Origin: Phycisphaeraceae bacterium
GTDB taxonomy: Bacteria; Planctomycetota; Phycisphaerae; Phycisphaerales; UBA1924
Direction of reading: 5' to 3'
NCBI GenBank assembly: GCA_026126305.1
Contig: JAHCJI010000011.1
Location: 1-64,000 of the forward strand
Length of the DNA: 64,000 bases
Positions 52,085 to 61,337 of the stretch are shown here, piece after piece. The notes beneath the pieces were generated by a model. It saw only the letters and a list, made by a program, of their open reading frames with translations. It had not been told where the DNA came from and did not search any database. The position numbers and the translations under genes are program-made. Within the stretch, counting starts at the first letter, position 1. Each line of letters opens with the position of its first letter.

Positions 52085-53076
52085 TCCGGCTCGTTGTCAT
52101 GGCATTGGTGTGTCTGGGCACGCTGGCCTCGGCCGCAATGGCGCAGGACTATTTGGGTCCACCGTTGGTGTATCCCGTGCCCGAGGCGCCCGGGCCTGCG
52201 GTGGCGCGTGAGATGATCCGGGCGCTCGAGGGGCGTGACGGTGGGCTGAATCCGTTGCGTGTGCTGGGGGCGGCCGGCGAGGTCCTGCCGACCGATTCGC
52301 AGGGCGGTCGAGGTGGGTTGAGCGCGGCGGTGAGCATCATGCTGGTGCTCACGGTGATCACGCTGGTGCCCTCGATCATGCTCATGACCACCTCATTCGT
52401 GCGGATCATCATCGTGATGGGCCTGCTTCGGCAGGCGTTGGGCACGCAGACGGTGCCGCCCGGGCAGGTGATCCTGGCGTTGTCGCTGTTCCTGACGCTG
52501 TTCATCATGACGCCCACGATCGGACGCATCTACGACGAGGCCATCGTGCCCTACGAGCGCGGCGAGATCGCCGACTACGAGGCGCTGTGGGAGGCGGGGG
52601 CGAGGCCTTTGCGAGACTTCATGTTCGATCAGATCGAGGCCACGGGCAACTGGTCGAGCCTGCTGACCATCATGGAGTATCGCGGGCACGACGTGAGCGA
52701 CCCGGGCCAACTGACACGCGCCGACGTGGGCATGGCCGAATTGGTGCCCGCGTACATGCTCAGCGAACTCAAGGTCGCCTTTCTGATGGGGTTTCGGATC
52801 TATTTACCGTTCCTGGTGATCGACATGGTGATCGCCAGTGTGCTGATCTCGATGAGCATGATGATGCTGCCCCCGGTGCTCATCAGCCTGCCTTTCAAGT
52901 TGCTGCTGTTCGTGCTGGCCGACGGCTGGCAGTTGCTGGCTGGCTCGCTGCTGGAGAGTTTCGTGCTCGAGGGGCAGGTCGAACGGCTCAGTGAACGGGT
53001 TTCTTCGGCGGCGACGCATGGGGCGATGATGGCGGCGCCATTGCTGGGGGCGCTGGGCTGGCCGCCGGGCATGTAA
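52081..53076 (+). CDS. fliP: flagellar biosynthetic protein FliP
   Basis: 331 residues, export-gate core. Signal peptide (about 1-21), a non-conserved exported loop (about 22-80), then the FliP body: VLTVITLVPSIMLMTTSFVRIIIVMGLLRQALGTQTVPPGQVILALSLFLTLFIMTP, LVPAYMLSELKVAFLMGFRIYLPFLVIDMVIASVLISMSMMMLPPVLISLPFKLLLFVLADGW. These match the family almost residue for residue. The cytoplasmic loop is as usual, and the C-terminus is extended by about 45 residues beyond the DGW block. Coupled to fliO by a four-base overlap. Confidence 0.96.
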   Translation: MIRLVVMALVCLGTLASAAMAQDYLGPPLVYPVPEAPGPAVAREMIRALEGRDGGLNPLRVLGAAGEVLPTDSQGGRGGLSAAVSIMLVLTVITLVPSIMLMTTSFVRIIIVMGLLRQALGTQTVPPGQVILALSLFLTLFIMTPTIGRIYDEAIVPYERGEIADYEALWEAGARPLRDFMFDQIEATGNWSSLLTIMEYRGHDVSDPGQLTRADVGMAELVPAYMLSELKVAFLMGFRIYLPFLVIDMVIASVLISMSMMMLPPVLISLPFKLLLFVLADGWQLLAGSLLESFVLEGQVERLSERVSSAATHGAMMAAPLLGALGWPPGM

Positions 53077-53088
53077 GGGAGCGATGTG

Positions 53089-53346
53089 ATGTCGGGCGGC
53101 GACTGGATGGTGGAACTGGTGCGAGACGTGCTGCTGCTGGTGCTGCGCGTGGGCGGGCCCGTGCTGGTGGTGGGCGTCATCATCGGATTGGTCATCAGCC
53201 TGTTCCAGTCGTTGACCTCGATCCAGGACCAGACGCTCTCGTTCGTGCCAAAGATCCTGGGCATGATCGTGCTGGCGCTGCTGCTGCTGCCTTGGATGGT
53301 GGGCCAGCTCGTGCGATTCACAGTCGAGATGTTCCAACTCTTCTAA
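53089..53346 (+). CDS. fliQ: flagellar biosynthetic protein FliQ
   Basis: 85 residues, two-span export-gate subunit. VGVIIGLVISLFQSLTSIQDQTLSFVPKILGM is the family signature. ATG 53089 has GGGAG nine bases upstream; GTG 53086 is just before. The stop is followed by the AAGGAG that serves fliR. Confidence 0.94.
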   Translation: MSGGDWMVELVRDVLLLVLRVGGPVLVVGVIIGLVISLFQSLTSIQDQTLSFVPKILGMIVLALLLLPWMVGQLVRFTVEMFQLF

Positions 53347-53360
53347 GGAGCAACTCTCCC

Positions 53361-54170
53361 GTGGATCCGTCGGCGGCGAGCATCCTGGAACACCTGCTGC
53401 CGTTCTGGCTGGTGGCGGCTCGCGTGAGCGGGCTGTTCCTGTTCGCGCCGGTGCTGGCAAGCCAGTTGGTGTTCCGCCGAGTGCGCGTGCTGCTGCTGGT
53501 GATGCTGACCTTGGCGGTGTACCCCGCTGTGGTTGCGGGCGGTGTGCAGACGCCGCCACTGGAAATCGGCTCACTGGCGCTGGTGCTGCTGGGCGAGGTG
53601 TTGATCGGCATGGCCATTGGGCTGCTGGCCACCATGCCGCTGGTGGCGGTGCAGGTGGCCGGCAGCATCATCAGTTACAAACTTGGTCTGGCCTTGGCGC
53701 AGGTGTACAACCCGGATTTTGACGCCCAGTCGGAGGTTGTCGGGCAGATGCTTTTCCTGTTGGCGCTGGCCATCTTCGTGCAGGTGGGCGGGCTCGAGCA
53801 CATGGTGGTGGCGGTCATGGATACCTTCGCAACTTTGCCGCCGGGGTCGGCGTGGATCGATGCGGCACCAGCGCCGTTGCTGGCGGCTCTGACCGACGCG
53901 GCGTTCGTTGTGGGCCTGCGCATCGCGATGCCCGTGCTGCTGATGGCCACGCTGGCGAGCCTGGCCATGGGCGTGCTGATGCGCACGATCCCACAGATCA
54001 ACATCATGACCATCGGGTTTGCAATCCAGATCATCCTGGGCCTTGGCGTGCTGGCGGTGTCGGTGGTTGCCATCGGCGATGTGACCATCGAGGCCATCGC
54101 CGACGCCTTTGGCCACATCCACGAATGGGCTCGAGCGTTGGGCCGGAGCGGGGCGGTGGGCCATGGCTGA
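53361..54170 (+). CDS. fliR: flagellar biosynthetic protein FliR
   Basis: 269 residues, export-gate subunit with about six spans. LPFWLVAARVSGLFLFAPVLASQLVFRRVRVLLLVMLTLAVYP, LALVLLGEVLIGMAIGLLATMPLVAVQVAGSIISYKLGLALAQVYNPDFDAQS, and FAIQIILGLGVLAVS are typical. No ATG fits; GTG 53361 has AAGGAG ten bases upstream. The end overlaps the flhB start by eight bases. Confidence 0.92.
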   Translation: MDPSAASILEHLLPFWLVAARVSGLFLFAPVLASQLVFRRVRVLLLVMLTLAVYPAVVAGGVQTPPLEIGSLALVLLGEVLIGMAIGLLATMPLVAVQVAGSIISYKLGLALAQVYNPDFDAQSEVVGQMLFLLALAIFVQVGGLEHMVVAVMDTFATLPPGSAWIDAAPAPLLAALTDAAFVVGLRIAMPVLLMATLASLAMGVLMRTIPQINIMTIGFAIQIILGLGVLAVSVVAIGDVTIEAIADAFGHIHEWARALGRSGAVGHG

Positions 54171-55251
54171 CGACCCCGGCGAAAAGACAGAACTGCCCAC
54201 CGATCACAAGCTCCGCAAGGTGCGTGAGCGCGGGCAGGTGGGCAAGAGCCAGGACTTCGGGGCGGTCATCATGATGGCCGGCGCGGCGATTCTGGTGGCG
54301 GCCATCGGGGCCTTGGGCATGGGCCTGCTCCACAGCGTGATGGTGGGCGTGCTCGATGGCAGCGCGCCGGGCAGGCCCGTCGTCGCCGGCGACGTGAACA
54401 GCACGCTGCAATGGGTCGGTGGCCGTGCCGCGATGATCCTTCTTCCGACGATGGCGGTCATGTTCCTGGTCGCGGCCGTCTCGCAACTGGTACAAGTGGG
54501 CTGGCACATCTCGCCCGGAGCGGTCTCGCCAAAGTTCGAGAAGCTCAACCCCGTCAGCGGCTTCAAGCGCATCTTCGGGCCCAAGGGCGTCGTGAAGCTG
54601 CTCATGGACCTGACCAAACTGGTGCTGGTCGTGGTCGTGGTGGTGGTGGTCATTGTGCGATGGGTGCCCGCGCTGAGCGGGCTGCCCCTGCTGGATCTTC
54701 GGGCCGCGACGATCCTGAGCCTGCGCGCCACGGTGGAACTGGCCGTGTGGATGCTGGCCGTGCTGCTGGTGATCGGCTTTGCAGACCTGAAGTACCAGAA
54801 ATGGCAGCATAAGAGCGACAACAAGATGTCCAAGCAGGAGGTGAAGGAAGAACAGAAATCGATGGACGGCGATCCGGACATCCGCCAGCGTCGGGCCCGC
54901 GTGGCGCGAGAGATCGCCATGCAGCGCGTGCAGCATGACGTACCGGGTGCCGACGTGGTGGTGACCAATCCCACGCACTTCTCGGTAGCACTCAAGTACG
55001 ATGTCCAGACCATGGCGGCACCAAAGGTCGTCGCCAAGGGAGCCGACTATGTCGCGCTCAAGATCCGCGAGGTGGCCCGGGTGCATGGCGTGCCGGTGGT
55101 GGAGCGCGCCCCGCTGGCTCGGGCGCTGTACCGAGGCGTCGAGGTCGGACAGGCCATCAGCCCCGAGCACTACGAGGCGGTCGCCGAGGTGTTGGCCTAT
55201 GTCTACCGGCTCGACGGGCGCGCCGCCCAGGCGGTGGGGGCTGACCGCTGA
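54163..55251 (+). CDS. flhB: flagellar export switch protein FlhB
   Basis: 362 residues. N-terminal DPGEKTELPTDHKLRKVRERGQVGKSQDF is the FlhB start; four spans follow; the cytoplasmic domain contains the self-cleaving NPTH motif at about residue 269 (VVTNPTHFSVALKYD), which switches export from rod/hook to filament proteins. APKVVAKGADYVALKIREVARVHGVPVVERAPLARALYRGVEVGQAI is also complete. ATG 54163 overlaps fliR, and its TGA touches the flhA ATG (TGATG). Confidence 0.96.
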   Translation: MADDPGEKTELPTDHKLRKVRERGQVGKSQDFGAVIMMAGAAILVAAIGALGMGLLHSVMVGVLDGSAPGRPVVAGDVNSTLQWVGGRAAMILLPTMAVMFLVAAVSQLVQVGWHISPGAVSPKFEKLNPVSGFKRIFGPKGVVKLLMDLTKLVLVVVVVVVVIVRWVPALSGLPLLDLRAATILSLRATVELAVWMLAVLLVIGFADLKYQKWQHKSDNKMSKQEVKEEQKSMDGDPDIRQRRARVAREIAMQRVQHDVPGADVVVTNPTHFSVALKYDVQTMAAPKVVAKGADYVALKIREVARVHGVPVVERAPLARALYRGVEVGQAISPEHYEAVAEVLAYVYRLDGRAAQAVGADR

Positions 55252-57368
55252 TGGCGCTGGGCGACGGCATCCTGAACAGGCTCGAAGCACTGGCCAAGTG
55301 GCGCGGGCTGATCGTGCCCATCGGCTTTGTCTCGCTGCTGGCGGTGCTCATCGTGCCACTGCCCAGCGTGATGCTCGACCTGCTCATCTCGGCCAACATC
55401 TCCCTGAGCGTGGTCATCCTGCTGACGGTGCTGTACATGGACCGCCCGCTGAAGTTCAGCGTGTTCCCATCGCTGCTGCTGGGCGTCACGATGTTCCGCC
55501 TGGTGCTCAACATCGCCTCCACGCGGCTCATCCTCACCGCCGACGCCGCCAGCCCCGAGCAGGCGCTGAGCGTCGCCGGCGAGGTCATCCAGGCCTTTGG
55601 CGCGTTCGTCGCGGGAGACTCGCTCTTCGTGGGCGTGGTCATCTTCCTCATCCTCGTTGCCGTGCAGTTCCTGGTCATCACCAAGGGCGCCACGCGCATC
55701 AGCGAAGTGGCCGCACGCTTCACCCTCGACGCCATGCCCGGCAAGCAGATGGCCATCGACGCCGACCTGAACGCGGGGATCATCAGCGAGCAGGATGCAC
55801 GCGAGCGTCGAGAAGAGATCCGCCGCGAGGCCGACTTCTTCGGTGCGATGGACGGTGCCAGCAAGTTTGTTCGAGGCGATGCCATCGCGGGCATCGTCAT
55901 CACGGCCGTCAACATCGCGGGCGGTTTCGCCGTGGGTGCCATCGAGCGTGGCTGGCCCGCGGCACAGACCGCCGACACGTTCAGCCGCCTGACCATCGGC
56001 GATGGGTTGACGAGCCAGATCCCATCGTTCATCATCGCCATCGCGGCGGCGTTGATCGTGACGCGCTCGGGTGATAAGGGCGAACTGGGAACGGAGTTGA
56101 CCGGGCAGGTCTTCAGTCAGCCCAAGGGCCTGATCATCACGTCGGGCTTCCTGTTCGTGCTGGCCTTCACGGGGCTTCCCGCCATCCCGCTGCTGGCGAC
56201 GTCGCTTGGGCTCGGCGGCATCGCCTATGCGATGAAGCGTGCCTCGCGTCCGCCGCCGCCCCCGCCACCCGCACCCCCGCCCGCGCCGCCAGCGGTCGAG
56301 AGCCTACTGAAGGTCGACCTGCTCGAATTGGAAGTAGGCCAGGCCCTCGTGCCCTTGGTGGGCACCGGCGATGGGCGCGACCTGCTCGAACGCATCTCGG
56401 CGGTGCGCCGGCAACTGGCGTTGGACACCGGTTTCGTCATGCCCCCCGTGCGCATCCGCGATAACCTGCAACTGCCGCCCACGCACTACCGCGTGCGCAT
56501 CCGTGGTGCCGACGTGGCTCGGGGCGAGGCAAGGCCCGACCAGTTGCTGGCGATGGACCCGGGCTTTGCCACCGGCAAGCTCCAGGGCGAAGCCACCAAA
56601 GAGCCAGCCTTCGGGCTCGACGCGTGGTGGATCACCACCGACATGCGCCTGCGGGCCGAGTCGATGAACTACACCGTCGTCGACGCCACCAGCGTGCTCA
56701 CCACGCACCTGACCGAGGTCGTCAAGGCCCACGCGGGCGAATTGCTGACGCGCGAAGAGGTGGGCAATCTGGTCGAGGGCGTCAAGGAGCGCGCGCCCAA
56801 ACTCGTCGAGGAGGCCCTGGCCGGCCCGGTCAAACTCGCCGGCCTCCAGCACGTGCTGCAAAACCTGCTGCGCGAACGCGTGCCCATCCGCGACATGGAG
56901 ACCATCCTCGAAGTGCTCGCCGACTGGGGAGGCAAGACCAAGGACATCGACGTGCTGACCGAGTACGTCCGCAATGGCCTGCGCCGGACCATCTGCCACC
57001 AGTACGCCGTCGACGAGGGCCAAGGCCGCCTCGTGCTCACCTGCGCCACCGTCGACCCGGCCATGGAAGACCTCATCAGCAGCTACATCGACCGCGGATC
57101 GGAAAGCACCACGCTGACCATGCCCGCGGGGGTCACCAATGCCGTTGCCGAACAGGTAGCCAAGGCCCTTCAGCCCGTGGTCGACGCCGGGCGGGCCGCG
57201 GTGCTGCTGGCCTCACCCACGGTGCGTGCGGTGTTGTTCCAGATCATGGAGCCCCGGATGCCTGGGGTGGCCGTGCTTGGGTACAACGAGGTCGACGCGA
57301 AGGTGGAGTTGAACGCGCTGGGGCTGGTGCGCCCGCCGGGCGAGCCCGCCATGGCCCACGCGGGTTAG
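55251..57368 (+). CDS. flhA: flagellar biosynthesis protein FlhA
   Basis: 705 residues, largest export-gate protein. Eight spans in the first half with the FHIPEP region: YMDRPLKFSVFPSLLLGVTMFRLVLNIASTRLIL, then VVIFLILVAVQFLVITKGATRISEVAARFTLDAMPGKQMAIDADLNAG, and EADFFGAMDGASKFVRGDAIAG. The proline-rich stretch at about 332-345 links to the cytoplasmic ring domain, which binds chaperone-cargo pairs. The start shares a base with the flhB stop. A 113-bp gap follows to flhF. Confidence 0.97.
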   Translation: MALGDGILNRLEALAKWRGLIVPIGFVSLLAVLIVPLPSVMLDLLISANISLSVVILLTVLYMDRPLKFSVFPSLLLGVTMFRLVLNIASTRLILTADAASPEQALSVAGEVIQAFGAFVAGDSLFVGVVIFLILVAVQFLVITKGATRISEVAARFTLDAMPGKQMAIDADLNAGIISEQDARERREEIRREADFFGAMDGASKFVRGDAIAGIVITAVNIAGGFAVGAIERGWPAAQTADTFSRLTIGDGLTSQIPSFIIAIAAALIVTRSGDKGELGTELTGQVFSQPKGLIITSGFLFVLAFTGLPAIPLLATSLGLGGIAYAMKRASRPPPPPPPAPPPAPPAVESLLKVDLLELEVGQALVPLVGTGDGRDLLERISAVRRQLALDTGFVMPPVRIRDNLQLPPTHYRVRIRGADVARGEARPDQLLAMDPGFATGKLQGEATKEPAFGLDAWWITTDMRLRAESMNYTVVDATSVLTTHLTEVVKAHAGELLTREEVGNLVEGVKERAPKLVEEALAGPVKLAGLQHVLQNLLRERVPIRDMETILEVLADWGGKTKDIDVLTEYVRNGLRRTICHQYAVDEGQGRLVLTCATVDPAMEDLISSYIDRGSESTTLTMPAGVTNAVAEQVAKALQPVVDAGRAAVLLASPTVRAVLFQIMEPRMPGVAVLGYNEVDAKVELNALGLVRPPGEPAMAHAG

Positions 57369-57481
57369 ATTTACGATCGCGGGTCAAAAAAGTCGTAGAT
57401 CCGGGCATCGACAACCGATAGAGCGGTCGAATGCCAGACGGGCCGGAGGCCCGCCAAACTCGGAAGGAGCCACGGAGGGCC

Positions 57482-58930
57482 ATGGGCATCCGGACGTACC
57501 GCGCACGCTCGATGGCCGACGCCATCGACGCCGTCCAACGCGAGTTGGGGCGTGATGCGATCATCCTCCACACACGCAATTACAAGGTTGGCGGCCTGTT
57601 CGGCCTGGGCGGAAGGCCCGTGGTCGAAGTCACCGCCTCTCCTGCCTCGGTTGTCCGAGAAAAGCAACGGGCCCAGGCCGGGCAAAACGCCCGGAGCCAG
57701 CCGAGATCGCAACAACCGATCGTTCCGAGACCAAGCCCCAACGCCTCTCCAGCACCAAATCCCCCTGCTCAGTCACCGGCGATCGAAAGCCCGACCTCTC
57801 CCGAACGCCGCCGGGAGTTGCTCGAGCGCTACACCGTCTTGGCCAGCGCGCAACTGGCCGCCAGCAAACCCACGGCGGGTAAGCCCGAGCCCCAGCCCGA
57901 AACACCAAACGAGCCACAAGCCGAACCCACCCCGCCCCGGTCCGAACGCTTGCGGGTTCACGCCACGGCCCAGTCCCAGGTATCACCGGGTGTCGAGACC
58001 GAACTACGCAGCCTGCGACAACTGCTCGGCCGAATGATGCATACCCAGCAGGTTGGGCCGGTCTCGACTTCAGCCCTCGGCAAACCCCTTGCCGATGCGT
58101 ATGTGCGATTGCTCGAGTCCGAGGTCGATCGCGAACTGGCCGACGAGGTGGTTTCCCGAGTCCGTAGCTCGCTCGGGCGTGACGAACTGGCCGAGGACGC
58201 GATCGTGCTTGGTGCGTTGCAGACTGCCCTGGCCGAACTGATCCCTGTCGCGTCACCGGGGCGTGGCCGTCGAGATGATGGCCCATTGACAATCGCGTTG
58301 GTGGGCCCCACGGGCGTAGGCAAGACCACGACCATCGCAAAACTGGCCGCGGCTTACAAACTCCGCCGCGGAATGCGTGTGGGTCTGATTACCACCGATA
58401 CCTTCCGCATCGCCGCCGTCGAGCAACTGCGGACCTACGCCAGCATCATCAGCGTGCCGTTGCGTGTCGTCATGAGCCCCGCGGAAATGGCCTCGGCCTG
58501 CCGGGCGATGGCCGATTGCGACGTGGTGCTGATCGACACGGCCGGTCGTTCGCCGCGCGATGGGCAGCGGGTCGAGGAACTGTCCGCCTATCTTGCCGCC
58601 GCCAAGCCACATGAGACCCACCTGGTCCTGTCCGCAACGGCGGGGGTATCGGCCTTGCGCGCCGCAGCCGCAGGATTTGCGATGGCCAACCCCGATCGGA
58701 TCCTCTTCACGAAACTCGACGAAGCCGAAGGCGTGGGCACGGTCATCTCGATGGTTCATGCACTGGGTCTGCCCCTGAGTTTCGTCACCACCGGGCAGGA
58801 AGTACCCGACCACATCGAGCCCGGGCGGGCCGACCGCCTGGCCCGTCTGGCGTTGGGCGTGCCGGCGACGAACCGGGATCAACAGAGCGCACGGGGTGTG
58901 GCCCCCCTGGCCGGGGCAAGCGCACCATGA
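57482..58930 (+). CDS. flhF: flagellar number/position GTPase FlhF
   Basis: 482 residues, SRP-type GTPase that sets flagellar site. N-terminal MGIRTYRARSMADAIDAVQRELGRDAIILHTR is the FlhF B-domain start; a long proline-rich linker (about 65-165) follows; the NG domain has G1 GPTGVGKTTTIAKLAA (about 275), DTFRIAAVEQLRTYA, G3 DTAGRSPRD and G4 TKLDEAEGVG. ATG 57482 has GGAGGG upstream. Its stop overlaps flhG as ATGA. Presence of FlhF-FlhG suggests polar or counted flagella. Confidence 0.95.
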   Translation: MGIRTYRARSMADAIDAVQRELGRDAIILHTRNYKVGGLFGLGGRPVVEVTASPASVVREKQRAQAGQNARSQPRSQQPIVPRPSPNASPAPNPPAQSPAIESPTSPERRRELLERYTVLASAQLAASKPTAGKPEPQPETPNEPQAEPTPPRSERLRVHATAQSQVSPGVETELRSLRQLLGRMMHTQQVGPVSTSALGKPLADAYVRLLESEVDRELADEVVSRVRSSLGRDELAEDAIVLGALQTALAELIPVASPGRGRRDDGPLTIALVGPTGVGKTTTIAKLAAAYKLRRGMRVGLITTDTFRIAAVEQLRTYASIISVPLRVVMSPAEMASACRAMADCDVVLIDTAGRSPRDGQRVEELSAYLAAAKPHETHLVLSATAGVSALRAAAAGFAMANPDRILFTKLDEAEGVGTVISMVHALGLPLSFVTTGQEVPDHIEPGRADRLARLALGVPATNRDQQSARGVAPLAGASAP

Positions 58931-59844
58931 GCACCACCGCGACCGACCAGGCCAGCGCGCTGCGTCGCATGACACAGCGCCATAAAGGGACCGACGTGCC
59001 AGCGCGCCGGTGTCCGATCGTGGCCATCGCCTCGGGGAAAGGGGGCGTGGGAAAGACCACCATCGCCGTGTCCATGGCCATCGGGCTGTCCAAACGAGGA
59101 TTCAAAACTGCCTTGCTCGACGCCGACCTGGGACTGGCCAATGCGGACCTGATCTGTGGATTGCGACCCACCGCCCGCCTCACCGATGCCGTGGTTTGCG
59201 TATCGCGTGGAGGCCGCGTCACCGCCGATCTGGTCCGTCGAATCGCCATGCCCGGCCCCGCTGGCGTGCTCGTGGTACCGGGCATGGTCGGGCCGCTGGC
59301 AGGTGTGTCGCCCATCGATGCGCGGACCGCCGTGGCACAGGCTGCCGATGTGCTCTCTTGCGTCATGGACGTTGTGGTCGTCGATCACGGCGCGGGCTTG
59401 GGTGAGGCGGTTATCGAAGGTGTCCGATCTGCGAGCATGCCAATCGTGGTGGCCACGCCCGATCCTGCATCGCTGGCCGATGCCTACGCGCTGGTGAAGT
59501 CGGTCCATATCCAGGGCTGCGAACGTGTCCCGTACGTGCTGATCAACCGCGCGAGAGACTTGCACGAGGCGCACGGCGCACACGCCCGCGTGGCGGAAGT
59601 CGCCGCCCGTTTTCTGGGCGTCCCCTTGCCGATGATCGGGCTCGTTCCTGAAGATGACGCGGTTCGACGCTGCACCCGTGTTCGTCGTCCGTTGGCGCTG
59701 GCGGCACGCAGATCGCAAGCGTGGCGACACCTCAATCGTATCGTGACGCGATTGTCCGACGACATCGCCGCGTTGGGCTCTACTTCGGATCGGCCGATGC
59801 GTTCGCGTCCTGGTCGGTTGGCACGGCTCATGCGAGGCCGATAG
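58927..59844 (+). CDS. flhG: MinD-like ATPase FlhG/FleN
   Basis: 305 residues. Deviant Walker A ASGKGGVGKTT near 34-44 and DADLGLANADLICGLRP are typical of FlhG; VVVDHGAGLG replaces the usual D-x-x-G 'DTGAG'. The N-terminal tail before the P-loop, which in FlhG activates FlhF GTPase, is present (about 30 residues). It keeps flagellar number in check and in several bacteria restrains the FlrA/FleQ activator. Coupled to flhF by a four-base overlap. Confidence 0.92.
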   Translation: MSTTATDQASALRRMTQRHKGTDVPARRCPIVAIASGKGGVGKTTIAVSMAIGLSKRGFKTALLDADLGLANADLICGLRPTARLTDAVVCVSRGGRVTADLVRRIAMPGPAGVLVVPGMVGPLAGVSPIDARTAVAQAADVLSCVMDVVVVDHGAGLGEAVIEGVRSASMPIVVATPDPASLADAYALVKSVHIQGCERVPYVLINRARDLHEAHGAHARVAEVAARFLGVPLPMIGLVPEDDAVRRCTRVRRPLALAARRSQAWRHLNRIVTRLSDDIAALGSTSDRPMRSRPGRLARLMRGR

Positions 59845-59855
59845 CCGGCAGCCCA

Positions 59856-59870
59856 TGGCGCATAAGTTGC
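59856..59870 (+). promoter_or_regulatory. sigma-54 promoter after flhG
   Basis: TGGCGCATAAGTTGC is an exact TGGC-N7-TTGC with GG-N10-GC spacing. The expected start near 59882 would serve the small membrane gene at 59938 and perhaps the sigma-factor gene beyond. A perfect palindrome TTGCGCGCAA sits at 59885-59894. Confidence 0.7.
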
Positions 59871-59937
59871 GCCGAAGTACCTTGTTGCGCGCAAAAGGCT
59901 TGCAGTCGCTGCCCCGTCGAGCCGATGGAGTGGGCAC

Positions 59938-60231
59938 GTGCCGGCATATACCTCAAATCTGTTACTCCCTTCGCGTGTGTGTGGCCCGATCTGCGGGTTA
60001 TGCGGCTTTGCCGTGGGCATGATCTCGGGCCTGTTGTCTTCGGGCGAGGCCTCGGGTGTTTTGGTACGTTCGCTGGTGGGGATGCTGGCCTGTTATGGGC
60101 TCGGCATGGCCATCGGTTTCATGTTCGAGATGCTGGCGTTGCGCGTGGTGGAACGAGAGCGGAGCGGCTCGGGCCAATCCACGCCGTTGAATCCGGAGCC
60201 CAATAAGAAAATTTCTGTTGCGAATCGCTGA
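59938..60231 (+). CDS. small membrane protein between flhG and the flagellar sigma factor
   Basis: 97 residues. Two hydrophobic stretches (about 15-34 and about 42-70) with small residues and glycines, then a charged tail. No family recognised. GTG 59938 has GGAG seven bases upstream. It lies right after a sigma-54 promoter and before the FliA-like gene, so a motility role is likely by context only. Confidence 0.55.
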   Translation: MPAYTSNLLLPSRVCGPICGLCGFAVGMISGLLSSGEASGVLVRSLVGMLACYGLGMAIGFMFEMLALRVVERERSGSGQSTPLNPEPNKKISVANR

Positions 60232-60259
60232 AACGCTGGTGCTCGCAAGTCGTATTCTG

Positions 60260-60265
60260 TATACT
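60260..60265 (+). promoter_or_regulatory. -10 box (TATACT) upstream of the sigma-factor gene
   Basis: TATACT, five of six to consensus, preceded directly by TG. The -35 region is poor. It lies 98 bp before ATG 60363 and would give the sigma-factor gene a housekeeping start besides sigma-54 read-through. Confidence 0.45.
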
Positions 60266-60362
60266 CATCGGTGCGTGACCATGGATGGCACGCGCTGCCA
60301 GGGGCTGGGGCCAAGCTAAAGAGCTTCCCATGCCGGATGGAACAGGGGTCAGGGAGCCGACC

Positions 60363-61214
60363 ATGCCAACCGCTGTGAAATCGTCGAAGCGTTCGAACCG
60401 CACGAAACAAGCCTTGCCTAAGAAGGCCGATGCGATTCCATTGGTCTATGAAGACATGGACATCCAGGACGTCTGGCGTCTGTTTGCGTCGCAGCCGAAC
60501 GAGGATCTGCGGAACTATTTGTGGCTACGGTACTTGCACATCGTTCGCTACAACGCCGAACGCATCCATGCCCGGCTTCCGGACGAGGTCGACGTGGAAG
60601 ACCTGGTGCAAGCGGGCATGTTCGGGTTGATGGGTGCCATCTCGGCCTTCCAGCTCGATCGCAACGTGAAATTCGAGACCTTTTGCGCCCGCCGCGTGCA
60701 AGGCGCCATGCTCGACGAACTGCGGTCGATGGACTGGGTGCCGCGCCTTGTGCGCGTGCGCGTTGCCAAGGTTGAATTGGCCCGGCGTGCCATCGAGACC
60801 GAAACCGGCAAGCCCGCCAGCGAGGAGCAGATCGCCCAACGGCTGGGCGTCAGCAAGGACGAGTTCGAGAAGATCCGCCGCGACAGCCGCGCCGTGACGA
60901 CCATGTCCATCACCCGCAAGGCCAGCGATTCCACCGGCGGCGAGAGCCGGGACATGGACGTCATCCGCGACGGGGCCGACAATCCCGTGCGATCCATGCA
61001 GCGCAAGGACCTGCGCGACATGCTCACCAAGGGCCTCAGCCGGGCCGAACGCCTCATCGTCATTCTCTACTATTATGAGAACATGACCATGAAGGAGATC
61101 GGTGCCACCCTGGCCCTGTCCGAGTCTCGCGTCAGCCAGATGCACAGCCACATCCTCGAACGTCTCAAGGCCCAGATGCAGCACCGCACGCGCGAGCTCG
61201 AACCCATCGAGTAA
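60363..61214 (+). CDS. fliA: FliA/WhiG-family RNA polymerase sigma factor
   Basis: 283 residues. Region 2 shows LWLRYLHIVRYNAERIHARLPDEVDVEDLVQAGMFGLMGAISAFQLDRNVKFETFCARRVQGAMLDELRSMDWVPR, the WhiG/FliA form ('GA..D.LR..DW.PR'). Region 3 (ASEEQIAQRLGVSKDEF) and region 4 (LIVILYYYENMTMKEIGATLALSESRVSQMHSHILERLK) are complete. It should drive late flagellar genes (filament, chemotaxis), none of which is in the window. ATG 60363 has GGGAG upstream; ATG 60330 is possible. Closing gene of the motility cluster. Confidence 0.92.
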   Translation: MPTAVKSSKRSNRTKQALPKKADAIPLVYEDMDIQDVWRLFASQPNEDLRNYLWLRYLHIVRYNAERIHARLPDEVDVEDLVQAGMFGLMGAISAFQLDRNVKFETFCARRVQGAMLDELRSMDWVPRLVRVRVAKVELARRAIETETGKPASEEQIAQRLGVSKDEFEKIRRDSRAVTTMSITRKASDSTGGESRDMDVIRDGADNPVRSMQRKDLRDMLTKGLSRAERLIVILYYYENMTMKEIGATLALSESRVSQMHSHILERLKAQMQHRTRELEPIE

Positions 61215-61243
61215 TACGAGGCTTTGAACGGAATGTGATCCAA

Positions 61244-61275
61244 GGCCGCTTGCCCCGGGGGCGTGCGGCCGCTTT
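61244..61275 (+). terminator. probable terminator after the sigma-factor gene
   Basis: GGCCGC/GCGGCC arms enclose an inner GCCC/GGGC pairing, followed by GCTTTC. The T-run is short, so it may be only partly effective. It lies 30 bp after the sigma-factor stop. Confidence 0.45.
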
Positions 61276-61337
61276 CATTGAACGTGGAAAACCCCAAAGA
61301 AGACGCGTGGTATCTCGAACCGGGGCCCATCATCCCC

